The notes under the pieces are model-generated. The model was not told the origin of the DNA and searched no databases. It saw only the letters and a program-made list of their open reading frames with translations. Made by a program: the position numbers and the translations under genes. Of a stretch of 49,555 bases of DNA, positions 41,979 through 49,555 are shown piece after piece (the stretch's first letter is position 1; every line of letters begins with the position of its first letter). The stretch is from contig JAABQG010000024.1 in NCBI GenBank assembly GCA_011391595.1, positions 1 through 49,555 on the forward strand. The letters run 5' to 3'. Source of the stretch: Hydrogenophaga sp. GTDB lineage: Bacteria > Pseudomonadota > Gammaproteobacteria > Burkholderiales > Burkholderiaceae_C.

Positions 41979-42749
41979 GTGAAACACAAGTTACTCGCGA
42001 CGGCCATACTGGCCCTGTCGCTCGCCGCACCCGGCGTGCACGCACAAACGCCACCGGCAGGCACGGCCCAGCCAGCGGCGAATGCGGTCAACCCGGCCTC
42101 GATCCAGGCGCTCAAGGACATGGGCGGCTATCTGCAGAGCCTGAAGCGTTTTAGTGTTTTGACCACACTGACCGGTGAGCGGGTTCTGGCCGACGGCCAG
42201 AAGCTGCAGCACAACGCGGCGGCAGAACTCGACGTGGCGCGACCGAACATGCTTCGTGCACGCATGTTCAGCAGCCGCTCCGAACGCGAAATCTTTTTCG
42301 ACGGCAAAAGGGCCACTCTTTTCATCCCGGCGCAGAAGTATTATTCGACCGTCGATTTCACCGAAGATCTCGGCGGGCTGGTCTCGAAGCTGGAAGAACG
42401 GTATGGCGTGGAGATCCCCCTGTCCGACCTCTTCCTCTGGGGTACACCGGCTGCGCCACTGGACAAGATCAGTTCGGCCATGAACGCCGGCCAGGACTTC
42501 ATCGGCGCCGACCTGTGCGATCACTACGCCTTTCGCCAGGGCGATTTTGACTGGCAAATCTGGATCACCACCGGTGCCAAGCCACTGCCTCGCAAGCTCG
42601 TGATCACCAACCGCACCGACGAAGCGCGCCCGCAATCGGTCTCGCTGATCGAATGGAACCTGAAGCCGACTTTCAAGAACAGCGTCTTCACATTCAAGCC
42701 GCCCAAGGGCGCGACCGCCGTCGAACTGCGTTCGCTGGACAAGAAATAA
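41979..42749 (+). CDS. DUF2092 periplasmic protein
   Basis: A 256-aa protein with a signal peptide (cleavage near GVHAQ). It shows the DUF2092 pattern ALKDMGGYLQSLKRFSV, GQKLQHNAAAELDVARPNMLRA, REIFFDGKRATLFIPAQKYY, DFIGADLCDHYAFRQGDFDWQIW and PLPRKLVITNRTDE. The fold is probably LolA-like and may bind a lipid or hydrophobic ligand; that is inference. The GTG start has AGGAG seven bases upstream. It ends 12 bp before the Asn/Gly-rich gene and forms an operon with it. Confidence 0.88.
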   Translation: MKHKLLATAILALSLAAPGVHAQTPPAGTAQPAANAVNPASIQALKDMGGYLQSLKRFSVLTTLTGERVLADGQKLQHNAAAELDVARPNMLRARMFSSRSEREIFFDGKRATLFIPAQKYYSTVDFTEDLGGLVSKLEERYGVEIPLSDLFLWGTPAAPLDKISSAMNAGQDFIGADLCDHYAFRQGDFDWQIWITTGAKPLPRKLVITNRTDEARPQSVSLIEWNLKPTFKNSVFTFKPPKGATAVELRSLDKK

Positions 42750-42761
42750 AGGAGCGCCAAA

Positions 42762-43286
42762 ATGAAAAAATCGTTCACTCAACTGTTCCTGATCCCGCTG
42801 GCCATGATTGCCCTGATCAGCTTCTCCATGGTTCCGGTCGCCGAAGCAGCGCGCGGTGGCGGTGGTGGTGGCGCCCACGCCGGCGGCGGTAACAAGCACG
42901 CCGGCGGCGGCAACAAGCAGGCCAACCACGGCAATCGCGACGCGCGCGCCAACAATGTGCGAAGCAGCAGCACGAACAACGTCAACGCCAACCGAAACCG
43001 CAACACCAACATCAACGCCAACAAGAACGTCAACGTCAACGTCAACAATAACAACCGCGGTGGCTGCTGCGGCGGTGGCTGGGACAACGACTACCATCCG
43101 GTCGCAACGGCAGTCGCTGTGACGGCCGCAGTGGGCGTGACCGCTGCCGTCATTGGTTCGATGGTGAATACCGTCCCTGCCGGTTGCGTCCCGGTCAACT
43201 ATGGCGGCATGATCTACCAGCAGTGCGGCGGCACCTGGTACCAGCCCCAAGGCGCCCAGTACGTGATCATCAACCCTCCGTACTGA
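42762..43286 (+). CDS. Secreted Gly/Asn-rich protein
   Basis: A 174-aa protein with a signal peptide (ending VAEAARGG). It then has a Gly/His-rich stretch, a strongly biased Asn/Arg/Val repeat (NVNANRNRNTNINANKN), a GGCCGGG turn, a hydrophobic segment of about 25 residues (ATAVAVTAAVGVTAAVIGSMV), and a Cys- and Tyr-containing C-terminus (CVPVNYGGMIYQQCGGTWYQP). The C-terminal motif is common in small surface proteins near DUF2092 genes. The function is unknown. The RBS AGGAG precedes the ATG. Confidence 0.8.
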   Translation: MKKSFTQLFLIPLAMIALISFSMVPVAEAARGGGGGGAHAGGGNKHAGGGNKQANHGNRDARANNVRSSSTNNVNANRNRNTNINANKNVNVNVNNNNRGGCCGGGWDNDYHPVATAVAVTAAVGVTAAVIGSMVNTVPAGCVPVNYGGMIYQQCGGTWYQPQGAQYVIINPPY

Positions 43287-43418
43287 ACCTGGTCCCGGCA
43301 GCCGCTGGTGGGCGTTGCCGCTTCCCATGCCATCTTGGGCTGATCCACTGGCCACGCAAGCTGTGGATCAAAGCCGTAGCGGCTCCAGGTCCGGTGTGGG
43401 GATATATTCGGATCCGCA

Positions 43419-44882
43419 ATGTCTACTCCCTATAAGAAGACCAAGGCCATGAACGAGCCCACAAGCACCGGGAAGCCGATTGACGCTGCCCTGCTGACAC
43501 GGTTCACCAACCCCTTGCCCTCTGTCGCGGAACGCAAGGCGGCGGGCAAGGCCCTGCGCGAAAAGGTGCCGCATGCCCAGCACGCGGTCTACCATCCATC
43601 GCCAACGCGGTCTGATCCGGTCGCACTGCTGATCGAGCACTCGAAAACACGCCTGCAAAACCTGGTTCCGATCCGCAATGCGCGCATGCTGGCCAGTCCG
43701 TTTGCCTTCCTGCGCGGATCAGCGGCGGCGATGGCGGCTGATCTGGCGCCCACGCCCGTGACGGGCCTGAACGTGCAGGCCAACGGCGACATGCATCTGG
43801 CCAACTTCGGCTGGTTCGCCTCGGCCGAACGCAATCTTGTGTTCGGCATCAATGATTTCGACGAGACCCTGGCCGGCCCCTGGGAATGGGACCTGAAGCG
43901 CCTGGTGGCCAGCGCCGTGGTGTCGGGGCGCTTCATGGGCGCTGACAAGGTGCTGTGCGAAGAAGCGGCGCGCGCCGTGGTCGGGAGTTATCGCCAGCGA
44001 ATGCGCCAGTATGCGGGGATGGGTAATCTGGACGTCTGGTACGCCCGCATCGATGAGGCTGACCTGCGGGACGTAAAGTCGCCGGAGGCGCGAAAGGCTG
44101 CTCGAAAGATCATGGACAAGGCCCACCAGCGCGGCCATGCGCAGGTGTTGGAAAAAATGACCGAATTGGTGGACAGCCAACAGCGCATCATCGAGGACGC
44201 GCCGCTGATCGTGCGCGAGACCCATAACGCCCACGGCCGCCCCATCGGGGAGGCGCTCGCGCTAACGCTTTCGCGCTACGTGAGTTCACTGCCAGAGGAT
44301 CGCAGGACGCTCTTTGCCCGTTACCGCGTGGTGGATGTCGCGCGCAAAGTGGTGGGCGTGGGGAGCGTGGGCACGCGGTGCTGGGTTGTCCTGCTGCAGG
44401 GCAACAGCGAGGACGACCCACTGTTCCTGCAGTACAAGGAGGCGGGCGCCTCGGTACTGGCGCCCTATGCGAAAGCCTCCAAATGGGCCTGCGAGGGTCA
44501 GCGCGTGGTGGTCGGGCAGCGGTTGATTCAGGGCGCGCCCGACATCTTCCTGGGCTGGGGCATCCAGAAAGACCTGGACGGCAGCCACTTCTATGTGCGC
44601 CAGCTTCGCGACATGAAGGGCGGCGCTGAGTTCGAACCCGATGCCGGGCGCGGGAAACTCCTGCCGAACTACCTGAAGCTCTGCGGCTGGGCGCTGGCGC
44701 TGGCGCACGCCAAATCAGGCGATGCGTCAGCCATCGCCGGCTACCTGGGCAAGACCGAAGCCATGGACGAGGCCCTGGCGCGATTTGCTTTCGCCTATGC
44801 GGATCAGACAGAGCGCGACTTCGACGCGCTGACCACGGCGGCAAGGGCGAAACGGATTCCAGTGGCGCAGGGGGCCGATTGA
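43419..44882 (+). CDS. DUF2252 family protein
   Basis: A 487-aa protein of the DUF2252 family, which has a kinase-like fold of unknown activity. Typical blocks are MLASPFAFLRGSAAAMAADL, NVQANGDMHLANFGWF, FGINDFDETLAGPWEWDLKRL and later FLQYKEAGASVL, GQRVVVGQRLIQGAPDIFLGW, FYVRQLRDMKG and LALAHAKSGDASAIAGYLG. HLANFG and NDFDE resemble the catalytic and metal-binding loops of aminoglycoside-type kinases. The start is the ATG at 43419 (a second ATG is 30 bp in). It is tightly followed by a membrane protein gene 6 bp later. Confidence 0.9.
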   Translation: MSTPYKKTKAMNEPTSTGKPIDAALLTRFTNPLPSVAERKAAGKALREKVPHAQHAVYHPSPTRSDPVALLIEHSKTRLQNLVPIRNARMLASPFAFLRGSAAAMAADLAPTPVTGLNVQANGDMHLANFGWFASAERNLVFGINDFDETLAGPWEWDLKRLVASAVVSGRFMGADKVLCEEAARAVVGSYRQRMRQYAGMGNLDVWYARIDEADLRDVKSPEARKAARKIMDKAHQRGHAQVLEKMTELVDSQQRIIEDAPLIVRETHNAHGRPIGEALALTLSRYVSSLPEDRRTLFARYRVVDVARKVVGVGSVGTRCWVVLLQGNSEDDPLFLQYKEAGASVLAPYAKASKWACEGQRVVVGQRLIQGAPDIFLGWGIQKDLDGSHFYVRQLRDMKGGAEFEPDAGRGKLLPNYLKLCGWALALAHAKSGDASAIAGYLGKTEAMDEALARFAFAYADQTERDFDALTTAARAKRIPVAQGAD

Positions 44883-44888
44883 GGTGCT

Positions 44889-46073
44889 ATGGAACCTGTA
44901 CACACCGAACAACCAATGACTGCTGACGAGGATTTCGACCTGTTGCGAAACGATGCGCTGCTCCGCTGGCAGCGCAAGCTGCGCATCGCGCCACAAGAAG
45001 GACTCGGTGTCGTGCGGCGGGCCCTGTTTTTCGCTCTGGTGACCTGGCTCCCCCTGGCGGTCTGGGCAGTGATGAAACACCGTCTGCTTGAGGCCGAGAG
45101 CGGCGAACCGCTGCTGGCCCACTTCGGCATTCATGTCCGCTGCCTGGTAGCCATTCCGCTGTTCATTTTGGCCGAAGCGATGACTCACCAGGTGATCGGG
45201 CGGATCGTGGGCCAGTTTCGGGCCAGCGGCGCCGTCGCTGACGAGCAGTATCCGGCGTTCCTGGCCGTCCTGAAGGACATGACCAGATTGCGCGATTCGA
45301 GCGTTCCGTGGATTTTTGTGATCAGCCTCGCCTTTGCCTGGACCGTGGGCAGCCCGGTGGACACCGACGTGCATGAGATGTCCTGGGCCATGACGGGCGG
45401 CGACTTCGGCTTCGGCGGCTGGTGGTTTCTTTACGTTGCCCGCCCGGTATTCCTCGTGCTTCTGCTGGGCTGGTTGTGGCGCATCGCCCTGGTTATCCTG
45501 CTCTTTCGCCGCCTTTCGAAGCTGGAGTTGTCGCTGGTGCCGACCCATCCCGACCGCTGCGGTGGCCTGGGCTTCGTCAAGAAGCTGCCTTCGGCGCTCT
45601 TCCTGGTCACGATGGCCGTATCCTCGGTCCTTGCCTCGCGCTGGATGCATGACATGGTCTACCACGGGCAGACGCTGGCTGCGCTCAAGCTCCCCTTCGC
45701 GGGTTTCGTCGTGCTGTGGTGCGCCATGCTGCTCGCCCCGCTGCTGATGCTGGCGCCGCGCATCTCTGCCATGAAGCGCCAGGCACTGCTGCAATACGGG
45801 GCGCTGATCGGCGAACACGGGCGTCTTGTGCACCAGCGCTGGGTACTCGGCAAGCAGATACCGCAAAACGACCTGCTCGATGCCCCGGAACTCGGGCCAG
45901 TGGCCGACACCGCGGCGATCTACGAGGCGGTCAAGAATGTCAGACCGCTGCCGATCGACACGACCACCCTCCTGATGGTGCTCTTGCCGATCTTTCTGCC
46001 CATGCTGTTCGTGATTGCGCGGCAGATTCCGATCGGCGATCTGCTGCTCCAGCTGTTAAAGACGGTTGTGTGA
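44889..46073 (+). CDS. Polytopic membrane protein of unknown function
   Basis: A 394-aa protein with about seven predicted helices: near 45-65, 85-105, 140-155, 178-205, 238-255, 270-290 and 360-380. Cytoplasmic loops carry many Arg and Lys (LFRRLSKLELSLVPTHPDRCGGLGFVKK). The PTHPDRCGGLG motif recurs in uncharacterised bacterial membrane proteins. It starts 6 bp after the DUF2252 gene and is probably coexpressed with it. No transporter family was recognised with confidence. Confidence 0.8.
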   Translation: MEPVHTEQPMTADEDFDLLRNDALLRWQRKLRIAPQEGLGVVRRALFFALVTWLPLAVWAVMKHRLLEAESGEPLLAHFGIHVRCLVAIPLFILAEAMTHQVIGRIVGQFRASGAVADEQYPAFLAVLKDMTRLRDSSVPWIFVISLAFAWTVGSPVDTDVHEMSWAMTGGDFGFGGWWFLYVARPVFLVLLLGWLWRIALVILLFRRLSKLELSLVPTHPDRCGGLGFVKKLPSALFLVTMAVSSVLASRWMHDMVYHGQTLAALKLPFAGFVVLWCAMLLAPLLMLAPRISAMKRQALLQYGALIGEHGRLVHQRWVLGKQIPQNDLLDAPELGPVADTAAIYEAVKNVRPLPIDTTTLLMVLLPIFLPMLFVIARQIPIGDLLLQLLKTVV

Positions 46074-46431
46074 TGCGGCCACTTGCCGAACGAGTTGTAT
46101 TGAAAATTCGGTTCAATACGGAGTTGTTTTGGAGCGACTGTTTCCAGCAGTAGTTGCACAGGAACCCGGCACTGGCAGTGCCTGACTATTCGGACCGAAT
46201 GACCGCAAAGTGGAATTCCATTCGGCGAAAGGCCGCTATGGAACAGTGACCTTGGATACCCGCAATTGGCCGTCAGTGAGAGTTCGGCAGGTTATCCCGG
46301 CTGGCCGTTCCCGCCGCAAACCAGTTGCTCAAACCACGGGGCGTCCGGGCTCTCATGGAGTCGCAGGTCAGCTTCGGCTGTTCCGCTTTTCCGCTTTTCA
46401 GCCTTCGCACGCCGGATCTCGCCGGCCCACC
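46074..46431. other. Gap between convergent genes at island edge
   Basis: This 358-bp region has no convincing gene. It holds the 8-bp inverted repeat at 46097 and an imperfect pair CCGAATG / CATTCGG around 46195-46225. The fdsC and fdsD genes, which usually follow fdsA, are not here. Confidence 0.5.
46097..46119 (+). terminator. Candidate terminator stem after membrane-protein gene
   Basis: A perfect 8-bp inverted repeat, GTATTGAA-N7-TTCAATAC, 23 bp after the stop codon. It is AT-rich, and the downstream T-run is weak (GTTGTTTT), so this is only a possible terminator. Confidence 0.35.
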
Positions 46432-49302
46432 TTACGCCCCTCTCACCCGCACCGCGCAATACTTGAACTCCGGAATCTTCCCGAACGGATCGAGCGCGGC
46501 ATTGGTCAGCAGGTTGGCGGCGGCCTCCACGTAAGCAAACGGGATGAACACCGTGCCGGCTGGCGTGCCGTCGTCGCGTCGCGCCTGCAGCCTGACCTCG
46601 CCGCGGCGCGAGGCCACGCGGATCGTGTCGCCGGCTTGCAGGCCCAGGCGCGCGAGGTCGGCGCCGTTCAGCGACGCTGTGGCGCTGGGTTCCAGCGCGT
46701 CGAGCACTTCGCTGCGCCGCGTCATGCTGCCGGTGTGCCAGTGTTCGAGCTGGCGGCCGGTGATCAGCACGAAGGGGTAGTCGGCATCGGGCCGCTCGTC
46801 GGCGGGGATGATGTCCACGGGCACCAGCTTCACGCGGCCGTCGGGTGTGGGGAAGTGGTCGTGGAAGACGATGGGCTGGCCGGGGTCGTCCTCGCCCAGG
46901 CAGGGGTAGGTCACGCTGGACTCGCGCTGCAGGCGCTGCCAGCTGATGCCGCCGATGGCCGCCGCCATGGCCTGGCGCATTTCCTCGAAGATAAGCTCCA
47001 CGCCATGGTAGCCAGCGTTTTGTGCCACTATTTTGCTCTGGTTTTCATAGTCCCAGGCGAGCCCCATGCGCCGGGCGATCTGCTGGAGGATCCAGAGGTC
47101 GGCGCGCGCGTCGCCGGGCGGCGTGAGCGCCTGCCGGCCCAGTTGCACCATGCGGTCGGTGTTGCTGACGGTGCCGGTTTTTTCGGGCCAGGCGCTGGCC
47201 GGCAGCACCACGTCGGAAAGGAAAGCGGTCTCGGTCAGGAAGATGTCCTGCACCACGAGGTGTTCCAGACTCGCCAGCGCGTGGCGCGCGTGGTTCAGGT
47301 TGGGGTCGCTCATGGCGGGGTTCTCGCCCATGATGTACATCCCCCGGATCTTGTGCGGGTCGGCCTCGGGCGCGAGGATCTTGTCCATGATCTCGACCAC
47401 GGTGTAGCCGGGCTCGCGATCCAATGGCAAGCCCCAGAAAGCTTCAAACCAGTCGTGCGCGGCAGTGTCCGTCACGCGCTGGTAGTTGGGGTACATCATG
47501 GGGATGAGCCCGGCGTCGCTCGCGCCCTGCACGTTGTTCTGGCCGCGCAGGGGGTGCAGGCCGGTGCCGGGGCGGCCGATCTGGCCGGTGATGCTGGCCA
47601 GCGCAATAAGACACCGCACGTTGTCGGTTCCATGCACGTGCTGGCTCACGCCCATGCCCCACAGGATCATCGAGGCTTTGCTGGTGGCGTAGGCGCGCGC
47701 GACTTCGCGGATCGTCGCGGCCGGGATGCCGCAGATGGGCGCCATGGCCTCGGGGCTGTAGCCCAGCAGGTTGGCCTTCAGCGCCTCGAAGTTTTCCACG
47801 CGGACTTCAATGAAGGTGGCGTCGATCAGGTCTTCGGCCACGATGACGTGCAGCATCGCGTTGAGCAGGGCCACGTCGGTGTCGGCCTTGAACTGCAGGG
47901 TGCGCCAGGCGTGCGGCGCCAGGTCGGTGCGGCGCGGGTCGGCGACGATGATCCGGGCGCCGCGCTGCGCCGCGTTCTTCATCCAGGTCGCGGCGACCGG
48001 GTGGTTGGCCGTGGGGTTGGAGCCGATCACGAAGATGACGTCGGCGTGCTCCACGTCCTTGACCGGGTTGCTGACCGCGCCGGAGCCCACGCCTTCGAGC
48101 AGCGCCGCCACGCTGGAGGCATGGCACAGGCGCGTGCAGTGGTCCACGTTGTTGCTGCCGAAGCCGGTGCGCACCAGCTTCTGGAACAGGTAGGCCTCTT
48201 CGTTGCTGCCCTTGGCCGAGCCGAAGCCCGCCAAAGCCTTCTTGCCTCGCGTCTCGCGCAGGGCTTTCAATGGGCCAGCGGCCCGGTCCAGCGCTTCGTC
48301 CCAGGTGGCTTCGCGGAAGACTTCGCTCCAGTGCAGGTCGCGGGTCAAATGCTCAGGGTCCTTGGCCACGCCCGCCTTGCGGATCAGCGGTTTCGTCAGG
48401 CGCGCCGGGTGGTGCGCGTAGTCGAAGCCGAAGCGGCCCTTGACGCACAGGCGCCCCGCGTTCGCCGGGCCGTCGCGCCCGGTGACGCTGACGATCTGCT
48501 CGTCGCGCACGTTGTAGGTGATCAGGCAGCCGACGCCGCAGAAGGGGCACACCGAATCGACCTTGCGGTCCACCGCCTGCGAGCCGATCTGGGCTTTGGG
48601 GCTGAGCGCGCCCGTCGGGCAGGCCTGCACGCATTCACCGCAGGCGACACAACTGCTGTCACCCATCGGGTCGCCGAGGTCGAACGTGATCTGGCTGTGC
48701 GCGCCGCGCCCGCTCATGCCGATCACGCCGTTGACCTGGACTTCGCGGCAGGCGCGCACGCAGCGGTTGCACTGGATGCAGGCGTCGAGGTTCACCGCCA
48801 TGGCGGGATGCGACAGGTCGGCGGCGGGCTGTTCGCGGCGCAGGGCGACCAGGCCCGGGCGCAGGCTGACGTTCATGCGCGCCGCCCATGCGCTGAGTTC
48901 GCCGTGCTGGCCGACGTTGTGTTGCCGGTCAGCGCCGTCTTCGTCGTTCCATTGGTAGCCAGCCTCGGGCAGGTCGGCCAGCAGCATCTCCAGCACCATC
49001 TGCTGGCTTTTGACGGCGCGCTCGCTGCTGGCCTGCACCCTCATGCCGGGCGTGGCGCTGCGGCAGCAGCTGGGAGCCAGCGTGCGCTCGCCGTGAATCT
49101 CGACCACGCAGGCGCGGCAGTTGCCGTCGGGGCGCAGGCCATCCGAATGGCACAGGCGCGGGATCCGCACGCCGTGGCGCTCGGCGGCGTTCAGGATGGA
49201 TTCGCCCTCGAACGCGGTGACGCTCTGGCCGTCGAGTTCGAAAGCGACGGTGGGCGTCTGGCCCCCGGCGGCATGCTCGGCGGAATGGGCGGTGGCGTTC
49301 AT
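46432..49302 (-). CDS. fdsA: NAD-dependent formate dehydrogenase alpha subunit
   Basis: A 956-aa catalytic subunit of the soluble, FdsABG-type formate dehydrogenase. A NuoG-like N-terminus has a [2Fe-2S] site (Cys51, 62, 65, 79). Two [4Fe-4S] sites follow (Cys175/178/181/185 and Cys218/221/224/228), plus the MGD-proximal site (Cys252, 255, 259, 286). The catalytic residue is Cys393 in CTRLCHASSV, so no selenocysteine. The C-terminal dinucleotide-binding domain is complete. There is no Tat signal, so the enzyme is cytosolic and passes electrons to NAD+ through FdsB. The ATG overlaps the fdsB stop codon. It is the last gene of the operon before the island. Confidence 0.96.
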   Translation of the reverse strand: MNATAHSAEHAAGGQTPTVAFELDGQSVTAFEGESILNAAERHGVRIPRLCHSDGLRPDGNCRACVVEIHGERTLAPSCCRSATPGMRVQASSERAVKSQQMVLEMLLADLPEAGYQWNDEDGADRQHNVGQHGELSAWAARMNVSLRPGLVALRREQPAADLSHPAMAVNLDACIQCNRCVRACREVQVNGVIGMSGRGAHSQITFDLGDPMGDSSCVACGECVQACPTGALSPKAQIGSQAVDRKVDSVCPFCGVGCLITYNVRDEQIVSVTGRDGPANAGRLCVKGRFGFDYAHHPARLTKPLIRKAGVAKDPEHLTRDLHWSEVFREATWDEALDRAAGPLKALRETRGKKALAGFGSAKGSNEEAYLFQKLVRTGFGSNNVDHCTRLCHASSVAALLEGVGSGAVSNPVKDVEHADVIFVIGSNPTANHPVAATWMKNAAQRGARIIVADPRRTDLAPHAWRTLQFKADTDVALLNAMLHVIVAEDLIDATFIEVRVENFEALKANLLGYSPEAMAPICGIPAATIREVARAYATSKASMILWGMGVSQHVHGTDNVRCLIALASITGQIGRPGTGLHPLRGQNNVQGASDAGLIPMMYPNYQRVTDTAAHDWFEAFWGLPLDREPGYTVVEIMDKILAPEADPHKIRGMYIMGENPAMSDPNLNHARHALASLEHLVVQDIFLTETAFLSDVVLPASAWPEKTGTVSNTDRMVQLGRQALTPPGDARADLWILQQIARRMGLAWDYENQSKIVAQNAGYHGVELIFEEMRQAMAAAIGGISWQRLQRESSVTYPCLGEDDPGQPIVFHDHFPTPDGRVKLVPVDIIPADERPDADYPFVLITGRQLEHWHTGSMTRRSEVLDALEPSATASLNGADLARLGLQAGDTIRVASRRGEVRLQARRDDGTPAGTVFIPFAYVEAAANLLTNAALDPFGKIPEFKYCAVRVRGA

Positions 49303-49555
49303 GCGGCCCCCTGGGTCGTCTCGGCCGGCATTGCGCCGATCTCGTGCGGGAAATACTGCTGCATGCAGCGGATCGGGTTGGGCGCGGCCTGGCCCAGGCC
49401 GCAGATGGAGGCATCGCCCATCACCTGGCTCAGGTCGGACAGCAACGCGTTGTCCCACACCGGCGCCTGCATGAGCGTCGCGGCCTTGACCGTGCCCACG
49501 CGGCAGGGGGTGCACTGGCCGCAGCTCTCGTGGGCAAAGAAGCGCATCATGTTCA
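49299..49555 (-). CDS. fdsB: Formate dehydrogenase beta subunit, 3' part
   Basis: The C-terminal 84 or so residues of FdsB, the NuoF-like diaphorase subunit that binds FMN and NAD. The visible part includes the [4Fe-4S] motif ESCGQCTPCRVGT and the downstream CGLGQAAPNPIR with the fourth Cys. The gene continues beyond the right edge of the window, so its start is not seen. The TGA overlaps the fdsA ATG, as expected for an fdsGBA operon. Confidence 0.93.
   Translation of the reverse strand, partial: NMMRFFAHESCGQCTPCRVGTVKAATLMQAPVWDNALLSDLSQVMGDASICGLGQAAPNPIRCMQQYFPHEIGAMPAETTQGAA

Noticed and set aside
42956..43056. CRISPR-like or tandem repeat array at the AACGTCAAC stretch
   Set aside because: The periodicity comes from Asn/Val codons inside a reading frame with a signal peptide and good ribosome site; there are no spacer-length units.

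Overview
This window is a G+C-rich chromosomal segment from a betaproteobacterium, most likely Burkholderiales/Comamonadaceae. The evidence is protein-level: ispH next to an SlpA-type FKBP, radC, a group II truncated globin, a respiratory formate dehydrogenase (FDH) with DUF3305/DUF3306 accessory genes, coniferyl-aldehyde-dehydrogenase-like ALDH, an orphan TctC receptor, and short dispersed intergenic repeats. I saw no tRNA, rRNA or CRISPR array.

Region 1 (1-6.2 kb) is housekeeping: ispH and an FKBP on the minus strand, radC and an Smr-domain gene on the plus strand, then a truncated haemoglobin and a large FtsX-type permease on the minus strand.

Region 2 (6.2-23.6 kb) is a respiratory formate oxidation locus. 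The structural operon reads leftward from about 12.95 kb: Tat-target peptide, catalytic FdhA (Cys type, Tat exported), Fe-S beta subunit, small lipoprotein, cytochrome b gamma subunit, small secreted Ala/Pro-rich protein, a terminator, then fdhD. Divergent from it is a two-component system made of a sigma-54 activator with GAFTGA and a membrane histidine kinase. A near-consensus sigma-54 promoter and a cluster of TTGTCGC half-sites lie between them. After an MscS channel comes a second leftward operon (DUF3305, DUF3306, a 700-aa multi-[4Fe-4S] HdrA-like protein and a TorD-type chaperone), which also has a sigma-54-like promoter. Divergent from that are a signal-less ModA-like protein and a small ferredoxin.

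Region 3 (23.6-28.2 kb) holds miscellaneous genes: a small membrane protein and an XRE regulator sharing a palindromic operator, a NUDIX hydrolase, an unknown, a beta-lactamase-fold serine hydrolase and a flavin reductase. Between the last two is a decayed fragment of the 3' end of an fdsA-like gene.

Region 4 (28.2-46.4 kb) looks like an acquired, rearranged catabolic island. It starts with a junction of 5'-nucleotidase and alkylsulfatase fragments, followed by a Crp/Fnr regulator, a collapsed DUF1254 pseudogene, two intact DUF1254 genes, an aldehyde dehydrogenase and an orphan TctC. This stretch is bracketed by about 144-bp direct repeats and IS remnants. Then come two type I sulfatases flanking an outer-membrane-type beta-barrel, followed by DUF2092, an Asn/Gly-rich secreted protein, DUF2252 and a polytopic membrane protein. 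The gene set suggests uptake and hydrolysis of sulfate esters and oxidation of the released alcohol or aldehyde. That role is inference.

Region 5 (46.4-49.6 kb) is the end of a second, soluble NAD-type formate dehydrogenase operon: fdsA, with fdsB running off the right edge. The fdsA-like remnant at 27.4 kb has the same orientation as fdsA, so the 27.5-46.4 kb block has the geometry of an insertion at the 3' end of fdsA.
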